Assembly (NCBI RefSeq): GCF_905147365.1
Contig: NC_056408.1
Location: 18,228,001-18,292,000, forward strand
From: Aricia agestis
Taxonomy: Eukaryota > Arthropoda > Insecta > Lepidoptera > Lycaenidae
Direction of reading: 5' to 3'
DNA length: 64,000 bases
Made by a program: the position numbers and the translations under genes. The notes beneath the pieces are model-generated. The model was given only the letters and a program-made list of their open reading frames with translations, was not told where the DNA came from and ran no database searches. Below, one piece after another: positions 11,301 through 21,030 of the stretch; the stretch's first letter is position 1, and the number at the start of each line of letters is the position of its first letter.

Positions 11301-12680
11301 TTACTCGAAACACAACAGTCCTAAGACAGGGTCTTGGCAAGACCCTGTCTTAGGACTGTTGTGTTTCGGTCTTGCTATACACAATACAATGAGATGTGAT
11401 AAAACAAATATTTTGTGCTGCAGTCTGTTTCAAGCCTGTCGTCTCGAGTGAGCGCTCGTTCGTAATTTACTAACTTTGCTCACCCCAAAGGAAAATAACT
11501 AATTTTGAACATCGCAGTTTGAAAAAGACAATTCTTGACTAAAAAAAACCCGACGAAGAACTTCCACAAGATCCCTCCAAGTCTATAAATATTTAAAATT
11601 CATCCTCAAGTCTCGATCGCAATATTTTCCAGATACAGCGACACAGACGCGGACCCGCACAACGCGGCACGCGGGTTCTTCTACTCGCACATCGGCTGGA
11701 TGCTGATGAAGAGCCACCCCGAATTCAGAAAACGCGTAAAATTAACGGACCTGTCGGATCTATACAGCAATCGGATCCTGATGCTTCAGCATAAGTAAGA
11801 GAATAAATAGGTATACTTTTGATGCAGATCTAAGGCTAGAAATGCAATTAAATGCTTCCGTGGTCCAGTGGTTTAGACTTTAGAGCATGGCTCTTGACTC
11901 TTGAGTCTTGTGACTCGTGGGCTCGATACCCGCAGGTCGCATTAGAAAAATATGGTTTCCAATTAATCGAGACCGATCGCCTGATTGCCTGACAAGAAAG
12001 ATGATCCAAGCATCGGATGAAAATTAGGTCATATGCGGTATGCCTTATTTCTTATCTGTCGTGTCTCATCGGTCGGCAAAAACTCAGACACCAAAAAATT
12101 ACTTCTATGTTTGCTAAAAAAATACTTGTGTGGTTTTAGCGAATTCGCTATCGTCATGGAAACTGGTGTAAGAGGCATTATATTAGCCACTAATAGCTAG
12201 ATATTATAGGGGCTTTTTGGTATTTTCAGGTACACGACTCTCTTCTGTGTTACCTTCTGCTTACTCCTGCCCACGGTTATTCCCATGTACTTCTGGGGGG
12301 AGTCGCTGAATGTGGCCTGGCACGTGACCATGCTTCGCTACATCTACATCCTACACGGCACCTTCCTCGTCAATAGCGTCGCGCATATGTTCGGCAGTGG
12401 GACCTACGACAAGTCCATCAAGCCGACCCAAAACGTCTTCGTGTCCTTGATACTTTTCGGGGAAGGTTTCCACAACTACCACCACGTGTTCCCGTGGGAC
12501 TACCGTACGGCGGAGCTGGGCAACAACTGGTTGAACCCCACCAAGCTGTTCATAGACTTCTTCGCGTGGGTGGGCTGGGCGTACGACCTCAAGACGGTGC
12601 CCGATGACATCATCAGCGCGCGGGCCAACCGCACCGGGGATGGGACCAACAGTTGGGGATTTAACACAAAAAGTAGTTAA
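8348..12680 (+). CDS. Acyl-CoA desaturase, copy 1 (four coding exons)
   Basis: A membrane di-iron fatty acyl-CoA desaturase, expected in the endoplasmic reticulum and dependent on cytochrome b5. Exons: 8348-8540, 11086-11260, 11633-11794, 12230-12680; introns in phases 1, 2 and 2 with GT-AG ends. The joined frame is open for 326 codons, near the family norm of 320-355. Histidine boxes: HRLWSH (81-86), HRTHH (118-122), HNYHH (258-262); NSVAH at 225-229. Four hydrophobic segments flank them in the usual pairs. The ATG is chosen because an acceptor (tattttacag) ends two bases before it. The tetrapeptide after YDKSI is KPTQ, not the KPSE or NPVE of the common Delta-9 groups, so a pheromone-type or other subfamily is possible. 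The second box is preceded by WAKM where the family usually has WARD. Copy 2 lies 32 kb downstream. Confidence 0.93.
8911..10068. repeat. Composite repeat insertion in coding intron 1 of desaturase copy 1
   Basis: Copy 2 reads straight through this point (GTTGATTCATAAGCAGATCG near 41072), so about 1.15 kb was inserted in copy 1 after duplication. It begins with the CCCGCGCGGCTTCGCCCGCG repeat, includes one unit of the ~170-bp repeat that is tandem at 21186-22040, and a block (about 9210-9700) matching 37310-37890 that ends in AAAGTCGGTTAAAA. It ends in a TTTATTAAGATTAT tail. A (GAT)n run lies at about 9279-9302. Confidence 0.7.
10069..11085. other. Remainder of coding intron 1, conserved between desaturase copies
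   Basis: Intronic sequence clearly homologous to 41085-42838 of copy 2, with no separate gene. It includes a short triplicated GATGAATTGG motif near 10790-10820. The conserved stretch 10395-10640 matches 42060-42340. Confidence 0.6.
11306..11368. repeat. Perfect 31-bp palindrome with 1-base spacer in desaturase 1 intron 2
   Basis: Arms 11306-11336 and 11338-11368 are exact reverse complements. Copy 2 (43050-43095) has the left arm sequence with small differences followed directly by CTATACACAATAC. The right arm is therefore a new inverted copy inserted only in copy 1, most simply by template switching during replication. Confidence 0.85.
11853..12090 (+). mobile_element. tRNA-derived SINE in intron 3 of desaturase copy 1
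   Basis: Has A-box-like TGGTCCAGTGG (about 11871) and B-box-like GGGCTCGATACC (about 11919), followed by an unrelated body with GAGACCGATCGCC. An orthologous copy sits at the same place in copy 2 (53100-53310), so this insertion predates the gene duplication. Confidence 0.7.
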
Positions 12681-12719
12681 TACTTTTAACAACTAGAACT
12701 AGAACCCATTTAATCTTAG

Positions 12720-12788
12720 AATAAATTTCTAACTTATTTTTCCATACGATTAAATTGTAAGCAGCAATAAATTATAAATCTCAATAAA
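12720..12788 (+). terminator. Polyadenylation signals of desaturase copy 1
   Basis: AATAAA hexamers at 12720-12725, 12766-12771 and 12783-12788 follow the stop codon by 40-110 bases. The last two are conserved in copy 2 (54127-54132 and 54137-54142). Confidence 0.65.
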
Positions 12789-12861
12789 TTATAATTCTAA
12801 TGTAATACCTGCATCTTGTTAATATTTTAAAATGGCGCTTGTACGCTTGTGATTGGTTATT

Positions 12862-13490
12862 TTTGGAATTTTATATGAATTGTGTTTTAAAGTCGTAGAT
12901 CAAATATAAATATAAAGAATAGAGGTAGATCTGAAACAAGACCTTGCAGCACACCATATGAATGGTCCAGTTCAAGAAGTCCCTATGTCCACTTAGGGAC
13001 TTTATGCACTATCAACACTGCTAGGTTGTGCACGTCATTTTCTATGGTTTTCTGTATGTAAATAATTTGTATGATGTTCCTAAGTGTGCTTTTTGTATTC
13101 TTTGTTTATGCCCAAGTCCAGTGACTTGAGTTCAAAAACCAAGTTTTTTTTCTTTAATATGCCTACGTTTTTTTTCTTTAATATGCCTAAGTCCATTCTT
13201 TTTTTTTAAATCCTTATGTCAACAGAAAACTGTAAAATATTTCAAAAATGATTCTCTATATGATGATATCTTTCTGCTAACTGAAATTTGCTGTAATTGA
13301 AGTAAAAAGTTAAAAAATACTGCAGCAAAAGATGAAGCATAAGAATCATTTAGAGTAGTAGTTAACTAAGAGAAGGTTTAGATTTAACTGTATTTTTTTT
13401 CTAATAGTCGTTTAATAAAAATTTTACTGTTGCAATGATTTTTACTTTGCTTACTTACATTATTGTTTTGTCCTTTCTCCATACCCAATA
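12862..13490. other. Intergenic, no gene seen
   Basis: Homology to copy 2's 3' flank ends near 12862 (TGGTTATTTT). Beyond it is T-rich sequence with two nearby 'tttttttctttaatatgcctaa' repeats at 13146-13190. Confidence 0.4.
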
Positions 13491-13495
13491 AAATA

Positions 13496-13788
13496 AAGTT
13501 TAAAAAACTAAAACCCGACTACTCAAACACGCTCTAAAAAGTACGAAACAAGAAAACAGTTTATAGGGATATGGAAATGTTTAAAGGATAGCCGTGGTCG
13601 TATGTATGCCCTTTATTATATTAATATAATATAATATAATAATTATAATATAATGAATCTGTTTTGCTCTAGTAGGTGGCATACGACCACGGCTATCCTT
13701 TAAACATTTCCATATCCCTATAAACTGTTTTCTTGTTTCGTACTTTTTAGAGCGTGTTTGAGTAGTCGGGTTTTAGTTTTTTAAACTT
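13496..13788. repeat. Foldback: perfect 109-bp inverted repeat, 75-bp AT-rich spacer
   Basis: Arms 13496-13604 and 13680-13788 read as exact reverse complements; the spacer is mainly TAATATAAT repeats. No coding content. It abuts a second, larger foldback, giving a compound secondary-structure locus. Perfect arms imply recent formation or gene conversion. Confidence 0.9.
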
Positions 13789-13818
13789 TTTTTTTACTTC
13801 AATTATTTTGGGGCTACG

Positions 13819-14769
13819 ATTCACTCGATCTTAAACTATCCAACTCCTCAAATGATCGAGGATCATGAGGATGTTTAACAATTTATCTGGTTCTGTTTCA
13901 CTACCTGTTGCGCGCGACTTAGTCCGCGTTAGCATAGTATAATAATTTTAAAGGAGATGGATAATTTTTTTCCAAAAAAAGTGTACTTATAATTAGTTTA
14001 GGGTACAATTATTTCACTTTTAATTTATAACCTTGTTTCTAAAAAAGGAGAATCAAAACTCAACATTAACGACGCGATAACACTTTCACGAGGGAGAGGG
14101 GTTTTGGGGGGGCGTAGCCCCCCCAAGTTCCGACCGAAGCCCAAGTCCTCCTTATAGGTAATTAAATGATAGTCAAAAAGTGTAATAATATGTTTAGTTT
14201 AGGGTACAATAATTTCACTTTTAATTTATAACTTTGTTCCTACAAAAGGAGAATCAAAACTCAAAAATAATGACGCGATAACACTTCCACGAGGGAGGGG
14301 GGGTTTGGGGGGTCGCAGCCCCCCCAAGTTCCAGCCAAGCCCTCCATATAGGTAATTAAATGATAGTCAAAAAGCGTATGTTTAGTTTCGGGTACAATTA
14401 TTTCACTTTTAATTATTTATAACCTTATTTCTAAAAAAGGAGAATCAAAACTCAACATTAACGACGCGATAACACTTACACAAGAGACCCCCCTCCCTCG
14501 TGGAAGTGTTATCGCGTCGTTAATGTTGAGTTTTGATTCTCCTTTTTTAGAAACAAGGTTATAAATTAAAAGTGAAATAATTGTACCCTAAACTAATTAT
14601 AAGTACACTTTTTTTGGAAAAAATTATCCATCTCCTTTAAAATTATTATACTATGCTAACGCGGACTAAGTCGCGCGCAACAGGTAGTGAAACAGAACCA
14701 GATAAATTGTTAAACATCCTCATGATCCTCGATCATTTGAGGAGTTGGATAGTTTAAGATCGAGTGAAT
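13819..14769. repeat. Foldback: ~283-bp inverted repeat around tandem repeats
   Basis: Arm 13819-14101 and arm 14487-14769 are near-exact reverse complements, beginning ATTCACTCGATC. The loop (14102-14486) holds further copies of the inner arm sequence (TTTAGGGTACAAT, AGGAGAATCAAAACTCAA) in direct orientation with a ~185-bp period. G-run/C-run mini-hairpins (GGGGGGGCGTAGCCCCCCC, near 14104-14122) punctuate the units. Confidence 0.85.
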
Positions 14770-15190
14770 TTGTAAGTGGTTTGGGGGGGCGCAGCCCCCC
14801 CAAGTTCCGGCCGAAGCCCAAGCTCTTCATATAGGTAATTAAATGATAGTCAAAAAGTGTGTGTTTAGTTTAGGGTAGCAGCCCCCCCAAGTTCCGGCTG
14901 AAGGACAAGCCCTCCATATAGGTAATTAAATGATAGTCAAAAAGTGTGTGTTTAGTTTAGGGTAACAGCCCGCCCAAGTTCCGGCCGAGGGCCAAGCATG
15001 TGGAGGACATGGTAATTAATTAATGATACTCAAAAAGTGCATGTTTAGTTTAGGGTACAATAATTTCACTTTAATTTGTAACTTCGTTCCTATCAAAACT
15101 CAACACTGACGACGCGACAACATTTCCAGGTGGGGGAGGTTTGGTACAGGCCAGAGGCGAAGCCCCCCACACCATTTTGATATAAGCAAC
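14100..15190. repeat. Tandem repeat array with GGGG-loop-CCCC hairpins
   Basis: Repeated blocks containing CCCCCCCAAGTTCCGGCC, TAGGTAATTAAATGATAGTC and AAAAAGTGTGTGTTTAGTTT recur at about 14150, 14340, 14835, 14925 and 15010. The spacing is first about 185 bp, then about 95 bp. A diverged relative is at 36365-36550. Not coding; the family is unassigned and may be foldback or Helitron-like. Confidence 0.7.
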
Positions 15191-15655
15191 ATTTACCTCC
15201 GACCCCCCCCTCTCCTACCCCTCCCCCCTCGATCCTCCCCTTCCTATTCCCATCCCCCCCTCCGATCCCGATTTTATTATAATATGTATTTGTATAGATA
15301 TTGTATTGAAGTGATTTATGAATTCTTGCAATTATCAGGTGATTGCTCGTAAGCCCGTGAGAAATTGATAATAATGTTTACATATTTGAAATGTGCTAAT
15401 AAAGCTCTTTCTTTTGATACCCCACACGACATTGTCAGGAAAAATATATTTTTTTGTTCTTTACTTTCAGACCCCTAGATGGTGCTACAGTCAATTTAAC
15501 GTGATGTCATGTAGCCTATAACCAGCGGACAGTCAAGAGGCTTCTAACGACACCTCATTTGTCCAAATGCGTTAAGTAGTTTCAAAGTTACGAGGGAACA
15601 GATGAACATCCATATCCACATACATACATACATACAGGCCAAAATCCAACCCAGT
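15191..15655. other. No gene seen; C-rich stretch
   Basis: The strand is strikingly C-rich at 15198-15265 (runs of CCCC with T), then ordinary AT-rich intergenic sequence. Confidence 0.4.
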
Positions 15656-16110
15656 GTTTTTAGGGTTCCGTAGCCAAATGGCAAAAATCGGAACCCTTAT
15701 AGATTCGTCATGTCTGTTTGTCTGTCTGTCTGTCCGTCTGTCCGTCTGTCTGTCCGTCCGTCCGTCCGTCCGTCCGTCCGTCCGTCCGTCCGTTCGTCCG
15801 TCCGTCGGTCCGTCTGTCCGTCTGTCCGTCTGTTCGTCTGTCCGTCTGTCCGTCTGTCCGTCTGTCCGTCTGTCCGTCGGTCCGTCGGTCCGTCGGTCCG
15901 TCGGTCCGTCGGTCCGTCGGTCCGTCGGTCCGTCGGTCCGTCGGTCCGTCGGTCCGTCGGTCCGTCGGTCCGTCTGTCCGTCGGTCCGTCCGTCCGTCCG
16001 TCCGTCCGTCTGTGTCCGTATGTCACAGCCACTTTTCTCCGAAACTATAAGAGCTATACTATAATACTATTGAAACTTGGTAAGTAGATGTTGTCTGTGA
16101 ACCGCATTAA
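15656..16110 (+). repeat. Microsatellite-bearing repeat: ~300-bp TCYG array
   Basis: A head GGGTTCCGTAGCCAAATGGC (15662-15681) is followed by a TCTG/TCCG/TCGG tetranucleotide array (about 15711-16012), then GAAACTATAAGAGCTAT. Because the repeat unit is 4 bases, all three plus frames and one minus frame stay open (SVRPSVRPSV-like peptides); these are artefacts. The head is the 3' side of the same short repeat family whose GGCCAAGTGCGAG side appears at 17400, 37920, 55789 and 61442. Confidence 0.85.
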
Positions 16111-16352
16111 GATTTTGATACAAAAATGGAAAAAATATTAAAAATTTTAAGGGTCCCCATAGGTACAACTGAAACAAAAAAAAATTTTTTCGTCTAACCT
16201 ATGAGTTAGGGAATGAAGAACCGGTGTTCTTCTTGCGTCCCGGGATTTTCGGGAATACTTGTTGAAGGAACCGGGAGAACCGGGACTTTCGGGATTTTTG
16301 GATATTTTTTTTTACTTGCTGCTGGTATTTTTATTTTAATAGGTCTTTATTT

Positions 16353-16359
16353 AAAAAAA

Positions 16360-16454
<95 letters not shown>

Positions 16455-16455
16455 A
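16353..16455. repeat. Poly(A)-(TA)n-poly(T) low-complexity block
   Basis: An A-run, about 30 TA units, then a T-run. Symmetric and self-complementary. The open frame across it (KKKYIYIYIFFF) is spurious. Confidence 0.95.
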
Positions 16456-18420
16456 AATCAACGAAAACAGAAACATAATTTGCGTGGGTTGGTTTTTCTT
16501 TTTTCTGTTGTTTATGCTCATTTGTGTTGTGATTTACTCATTCAACTAAAATGACATAATATTATCTTTTTCGAGTAGCCTTTAACTTTTAAGGTTTTTT
16601 TGTCGCCGATTTCCAATCCGAGTAGCCTAAATGGCGAAAAATCGCCTTCGTTGGCAACACTGCGCAGCGGCGCGGCTGCACGGTTAGTTGCGGTGCGGGA
16701 GGGGTGGACGAATCGCGCGCGCGCGTATTTTGATTTTATTACTTTAATGATTTAGGTATCTACTTTTCTTTTATTATAAAGAGGAAAGTTTTTTAGTATG
16801 TATGTAATCGATAAACTCCGAACTACTGAAACGATTTCAAAAAATATATCATCATTCATTAGAAAGCTACATTACCCCAGTAGGGTTAGATTTAAGGAAA
16901 TAACTGCAAAAAACAAGTCAAAGTATAATTTCGACCTGTTCGACCTGTATCGCGATTATTGTCAAATACAGAAAAAAAAACAGAAATAAACTTGTAGCTC
17001 TTTACATTAACCACAATTAAAATTAAGAATTCGCTGTCTGTCCGTCTGTCTGTCTCCAGGCTTCAAGAACACCGTTCTTGAAGCCTGGAGACAGGTAGAG
17101 ATTTGAAATTTTCAGATATTATGTATTTTGTTTCCCTCTATAACAACAAATACTAAAAAATATATTATTTATAATATTTGATGGGGCTCCCATATAACAA
17201 ACAGGATTTTAGTCGCCTTTTTTGCTTTTTATCAAAAATAGCAGCACTAAGACAATTAAAATATGCATAAAATATTTTATTGTATTTGTACTTTAATAAT
17301 TAATAATAAAATTAAAATAAAATAAATATTTAGGGGGGGCTCCCATACAAAAAGCACTTTTTGTCTATCTTTGCCTTATAATGGTACGGAACCCTCATGA
17401 GCGAGTCCGACTCGCACTTGGCCATTTTTAATAATTATTCAGGTGTAGGTTGTGCCGTAATCGTTAAAAAGTCTAATTCATGATCAGAAATATTCAGTTT
17501 TATCCAATCGCTTGGGTCCCGGTACATTTACCATAGGTGTAGGAGCTTAAATATTGATTTCTAAAAAAATTCATAAGGATGAAATTTGTAGGAAATTTAA
17601 TGATCTATCACCTACAACTTTGTTTCTACAATTATTTTCGCTAAATTCGATAATAATTGACATACAAGCGAAATTATACTTTGACTTGTTTTTTGCATTT
17701 ATCTCCGTAAATATTGTGTTTACAATGAAAATTGTAAGAACTGAAAATGTAGAAAATTAAATTCACAACAAATTTAGTTCCTATCATTTTCGTAAAAAAA
17801 TATAAAATAAAGGAGATATAGCTAAAAAAAGATTGGACCTTCAAACCAATATGGCGGCTAACGCACACGTCGTGGCTGGTCGAGTTTTCGAATTTAAGCT
17901 ATTTGTGACCTTCTCTAAACACTGGTGCAAAAAAATTTCTGGCTATAATTAATTTCAGATTCCCATACAAGGCAGAACTGGGCCTGCACTGAGTATGACT
18001 GATATAGATTATAGACTGTTTTACCGCGGGAAAACGCTTTTCTCTGACGGGAAAACGGGCAGCAGTAGCGAGCACCGGGTAAACCGATCAGCGAACCACT
18101 ATCTACACTATTAGGTTAGGTATTACAAAGAGGAAAGATTTGTTATTTGTAGGTATTCTAGGTATGTAATCGATAAACTCAAAAACTACTGATTATATTT
18201 TTAAAATTCTTTCACCACTAAAGAGCTATAACATTCCTAAGTAGTAAGTATAATAGGATATTTTTGACCTCATTCGCTCGGAAAAATGTGTAGCAGCGGG
18301 TGAAACCGCAAGGCCGACCTCTAGTTTTAAATAAAATCTTAGTAAGAAACCTTTTTATGATATCTGAATGGGGAAACTCAAATTCTTAACTTAAGTTCAC
18401 ACTTTTCAACTAAGTCCCTA
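16456..18420. other. No gene seen; decayed short repeats
   Basis: Blocks at 16760-16880 and 18125-18240 share a GTAATCGATAAACTC-containing motif, indicating two copies of one old repeat. 17340-17425 is the GGAACCCTCATGAGCGAGTC / GACTCGCACTTGGCC end of the GGCCAAGTGCGAG family. Open frames at 16798-16989, 17554-17760 and 17674-17868 have AT-driven composition and no domain. Confidence 0.5.
17050..17094. repeat. Perfect 21-bp hairpin, 3-base loop
   Basis: Arms 17050-17070 and 17074-17094 are exact reverse complements. No paralogous copy in the window shows the ancestral state. Confidence 0.9.
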
Positions 18421-18721
18421 AGGTCCCGAAAGTCCCGGGACGAGGTTTGATCGTCCCGGTTCTTTAGTCTATACAAAAATCCCGGGACTTCCCGGGATTT
18501 TCGGGACCGGGATTTCCCGAGACCATTCCCTACCTGACACAGAGCTAAAGTAACTCGCTAAAATAAACAGGTTTAATAATAATACACATTTCAACATTAA
18601 AAGTTCTATATTTTTTTGCAAAAAATTATATATTTTTAACAAAAACTTACATTTACCTACCGTCTTAATGATGAAAATCATCATAAGTAGGTTTTATAAA
18701 TAATGATATCTTCATGGTATG

Positions 18722-18915
18722 TTCTTTTTTTTTAAATGAAATAAGGGGGCAAACGAGCAAACGAGTCACCAGATGGAAAGCAACTTCCGTCGCCCATGGA
18801 CACTCGCAGCATCAGAAGAGCTGCAGGTGCGTTGCCGGCCTTTTAAAAGGGAATAGGGTAATAGGGGAGGGTAGGGATGGGAAGGTAAGGGAATAGGGGA
18901 GGGTAGGGAAGGGTG
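18722..18915 (-). mobile_element. SINE copy (partial)
   Basis: Reverse-oriented: poly(T) at 18725-18734, then the tail core (AAATAAGGGGGCAAACGAGC), then part of the GGGAATAGGG-repeat middle. The SINE head is missing because an LTR sequence begins at 18929. Confidence 0.75.
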
Positions 18916-18928
18916 AAGAGTTTGGACT

Positions 18929-19195
18929 TGTAGAGTTATTAAATAAAAACGATTTGTCTCCTCCGATTCATCTTTATTAATGTATTAATCTCACATACAG
19001 TTATTACTTAGCTTATTCTACTTGGGTGGTACAATAATTATTAAGAAGTTACGCCACAATATTCGGAACAACGTTGGACGGTTGGACACATTGGGAAATA
19101 AGCATAAAGTTAATATCATGCCTTAAGCTATACCAATACTATACTATAATATATTATAGCATAGTACTAGAATATACCAAGATATAAGTATCACA
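18929..19195 (-). repeat. Gypsy-type LTR (3' LTR of the decayed element at 19388-20520)
   Basis: A 267-bp block bounded by TGTAGAG and TATCACA (TG..CA termini). On the minus strand it lies directly after a purine-rich tract, as a 3' LTR should. A fragment of the same LTR end recurs at about 32745-32797. Confidence 0.65.
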
Positions 19196-19285
19196 CTTCA
19201 CCTCCGGGGGAAAAGAAAAAAAAAATACTTCTGAGATATAATTAACACACTTCACCTCCGGGGGAAAAGAAAAAAAAATATTTAT
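19181..19285 (-). repeat. Tandem duplication covering the polypurine tract
   Basis: Two adjacent near-identical ~52-bp units each hold CACTTCACCTCCGGGGGAAA (the complement is the polypurine tract) plus an A-run. Duplication of a second-strand primer region is unusual, but its effect is unknown. Confidence 0.7.
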
Positions 19286-19387
19286 ACTTATTTTTTTAAA
19301 GTTACTAGTAATTACTAATTATTATAATTACATCTCTATATTTTTTTTTTATTTTTATAATAATTTTCAAAGTATATTTTTTTTAGT

Positions 19388-20520
19388 TTATAAACTTTTT
19401 GTCCTATTCTTATGTATTATGTCTACTTTATTATTCTTCATTATTTTAACATTAGGTCCCATGTCTTCTACAACACTAAATGGACCGTGAAATAACTTAT
19501 CTAGCTTTCCACTAGTTTCAGATTTCACTAAAATTAAATCACCTTTATTGTAGGATATAGGGTTTACATATTTATCATATTTTACTTTACGATCAAACTT
19601 ACTATCTAATAAATTATTTCTAGCATCCTTAAAAGCAATTTGCAACCTATATTTAAGTTCACTGCAATCATTTTCTGGAGTGTACAGTGGTTCTATTGCA
19701 TTACTCAATCTGTTAGGAATATTACATTGCCTACCAAATACTAATTCAAACGGTTGGTATTTTGTTTCGGTATGGACTGTATTGTTAAAACTAAAACACC
19801 AGTAAGGTAACCAATAAGCCCAAGATTGTACATCTTTGTCACAGTGGATTCGTAAAAACGAACCTAAATTTTTGTGAGCATTCTCTAATGCACCTATAGA
19901 TTGATGGTGATATGCAATTGATACTATATTTTGTACATTTAATAGCTTACATAGCTCAATAATAGCTGAAGATGTAAACTCTGCTCCTCTATCAGTTGCA
20001 ATAATCTTAGGTTTACCGTATCTTAAAATAAAATTATTAACTAATGCCCTAGCTACGCTAACTGCTTCCTTATTCCTAATCGGATAAGCCTCTATAAACT
20101 TACTTAGTTCACATTGAACAGTTAAAATATATAAATTATCGTCATAATCTTTTGGTAGTGGGCCCACTATGTCCATAAATATTTTTTCAAATGCGTAAGA
20201 CGCAGTTGTTGTTAGAGTCATAGGTTCTTTGACGTATTTGCAATGCTTAGAAAATTGGCACTTGGCACATTTTCTCACAAAATTCTTAACGTCAGATTAA
20301 GTCCTGGCCAATAAAATCGTCTTTTAATATTGTTACACATTCTACGAATACCAGCATGACCGCCAGTTGGTAGTAAATGAAAATCGTTTAGTATAAATGA
20401 TTTGTCTTCATCATTTTCTATCCTAGTTACGTCTTTTAATATACAAAGTCGTGGTCCGGACCACATATTAGTCGATTTTATTTCATCATTCAAATCATTA
20501 ATAAATTGCTCATTATTATT
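19388..20520 (-). pseudogene. Gypsy-group retrotransposon integrase, frameshifted and truncated
   Basis: The minus-strand pol 3' part. The piece 20493-20275 ends in the H..H arm of the zinc-binding domain (TGGHAGIRRMCNNIKRRFYW). The next frame (20278-19388, 296 residues) has CAKC, then the DDE core with D in IFMDIVGPL (near residue 36), D in IATDRGAEF (near 95), and E in IGALENAHK (near 130), plus a basic C-terminus. A one-base shift at about 20275-20280 separates them. RT and RNase H are lost at 20525, where another repeat begins. Sequence style is that of the gypsy/17.6 group. Nothing suggests activity. Confidence 0.85.
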
Positions 20521-20525
20521 ATTCT

Positions 20526-21030
20526 TTACTAGCTGTTCCCCGCGACTTCGTTCGCGTGGACTTTAGTTTATAGTTGTTCCCGTACATCGATTGAATCGTT
20601 TACGCGCAAATCAGAAAAGTATATTGTGTGGGAACCGCACATTTTTTCGGGACAAAAACATTCCTTGTCCCAGATTCAAATTAGTATCTCCAATCTCCAT
20701 GCCTTTCATCAAAAAGATTAAATAGTTTAGGGCTTAGGCGATAATAATTAAAGTTTATTGTGCGGGAACCGTACATTTTCCGGGACAAAATTAGTATTCC
20801 TTGTCCTTTCTCGAGACTCAAAGTATCTCCATACCAAATTCCATTAAAATAGATTGAATAGTTTACGCGCAAATCATAAAAGTATATTGTGCAATAACCG
20901 TACATCTTTCCGGGACAAAATGTATCCTATGTTCTTTTTCGGGATTCAAAGTATCTTTGTACCAAATTTCAGCAAAATGGGTCCAGCCGTTTACGCGTGA
21001 TGTCGTGACTCGTGACCATGCGAAATATAA
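20526..21030 (-). repeat. Lepidopteran interspersed repeat with internal ~150-bp duplications
   Basis: Starts CTAGCTGTTCCCCGCGACTT, followed by three diverged repeats of a block with TTTACGCGCAAATCA and GGGAACCGTACATTTTC-like motifs. It ends in GGGTCCAGCCGTTTACGCG. No coding. Confidence 0.6.

Larger units (their letters stand above)
16207..18532. mobile_element. Possible DNA-transposon remnant with CCCGGGA-rich inverted ends
   Basis: Left end TAGGGAATG (16207) with repeated CCCGGGATTTTCGGGA-like motifs faces a right end CATTCCCTA (to 18532) with the complementary motifs. The terminal T/CAGGG form resembles hAT ends, but I see no matching 8-bp target duplication and no transposase between them. 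The pairing could also be two separate insertions. Confidence 0.45.

Noticed and set aside
11264..11451. 60-codon frame in intron 2 of desaturase copy 1
   Set aside because: Lies in an intron and crosses the palindrome; no similarity to a protein.
12351..12692. 113-codon minus frame over desaturase exon 4
   Set aside because: Antisense shadow of a GC-rich coding exon; the paralogous minus frame at 53591-53815 is a different, shorter shadow.
15654..16087. Several overlapping 110-136 codon frames on both strands
   Set aside because: All derive from a TCTG/TCCG/TCGG microsatellite that lacks stop codons; peptides are pure Ser-Val-Arg-Pro or Arg-Thr-Asp repeats.
16213..16554. 113-codon plus frame with KKKYIYIYIFFF
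   Set aside because: Runs through a poly(A)-(TA)n-poly(T) block; no homology or coding composition.
16207..18532. Firm call of a hAT transposon
   Set aside because: Ends look complementary, but no 8-bp target duplication was found and no transposase lies between; listed only as a tentative feature.
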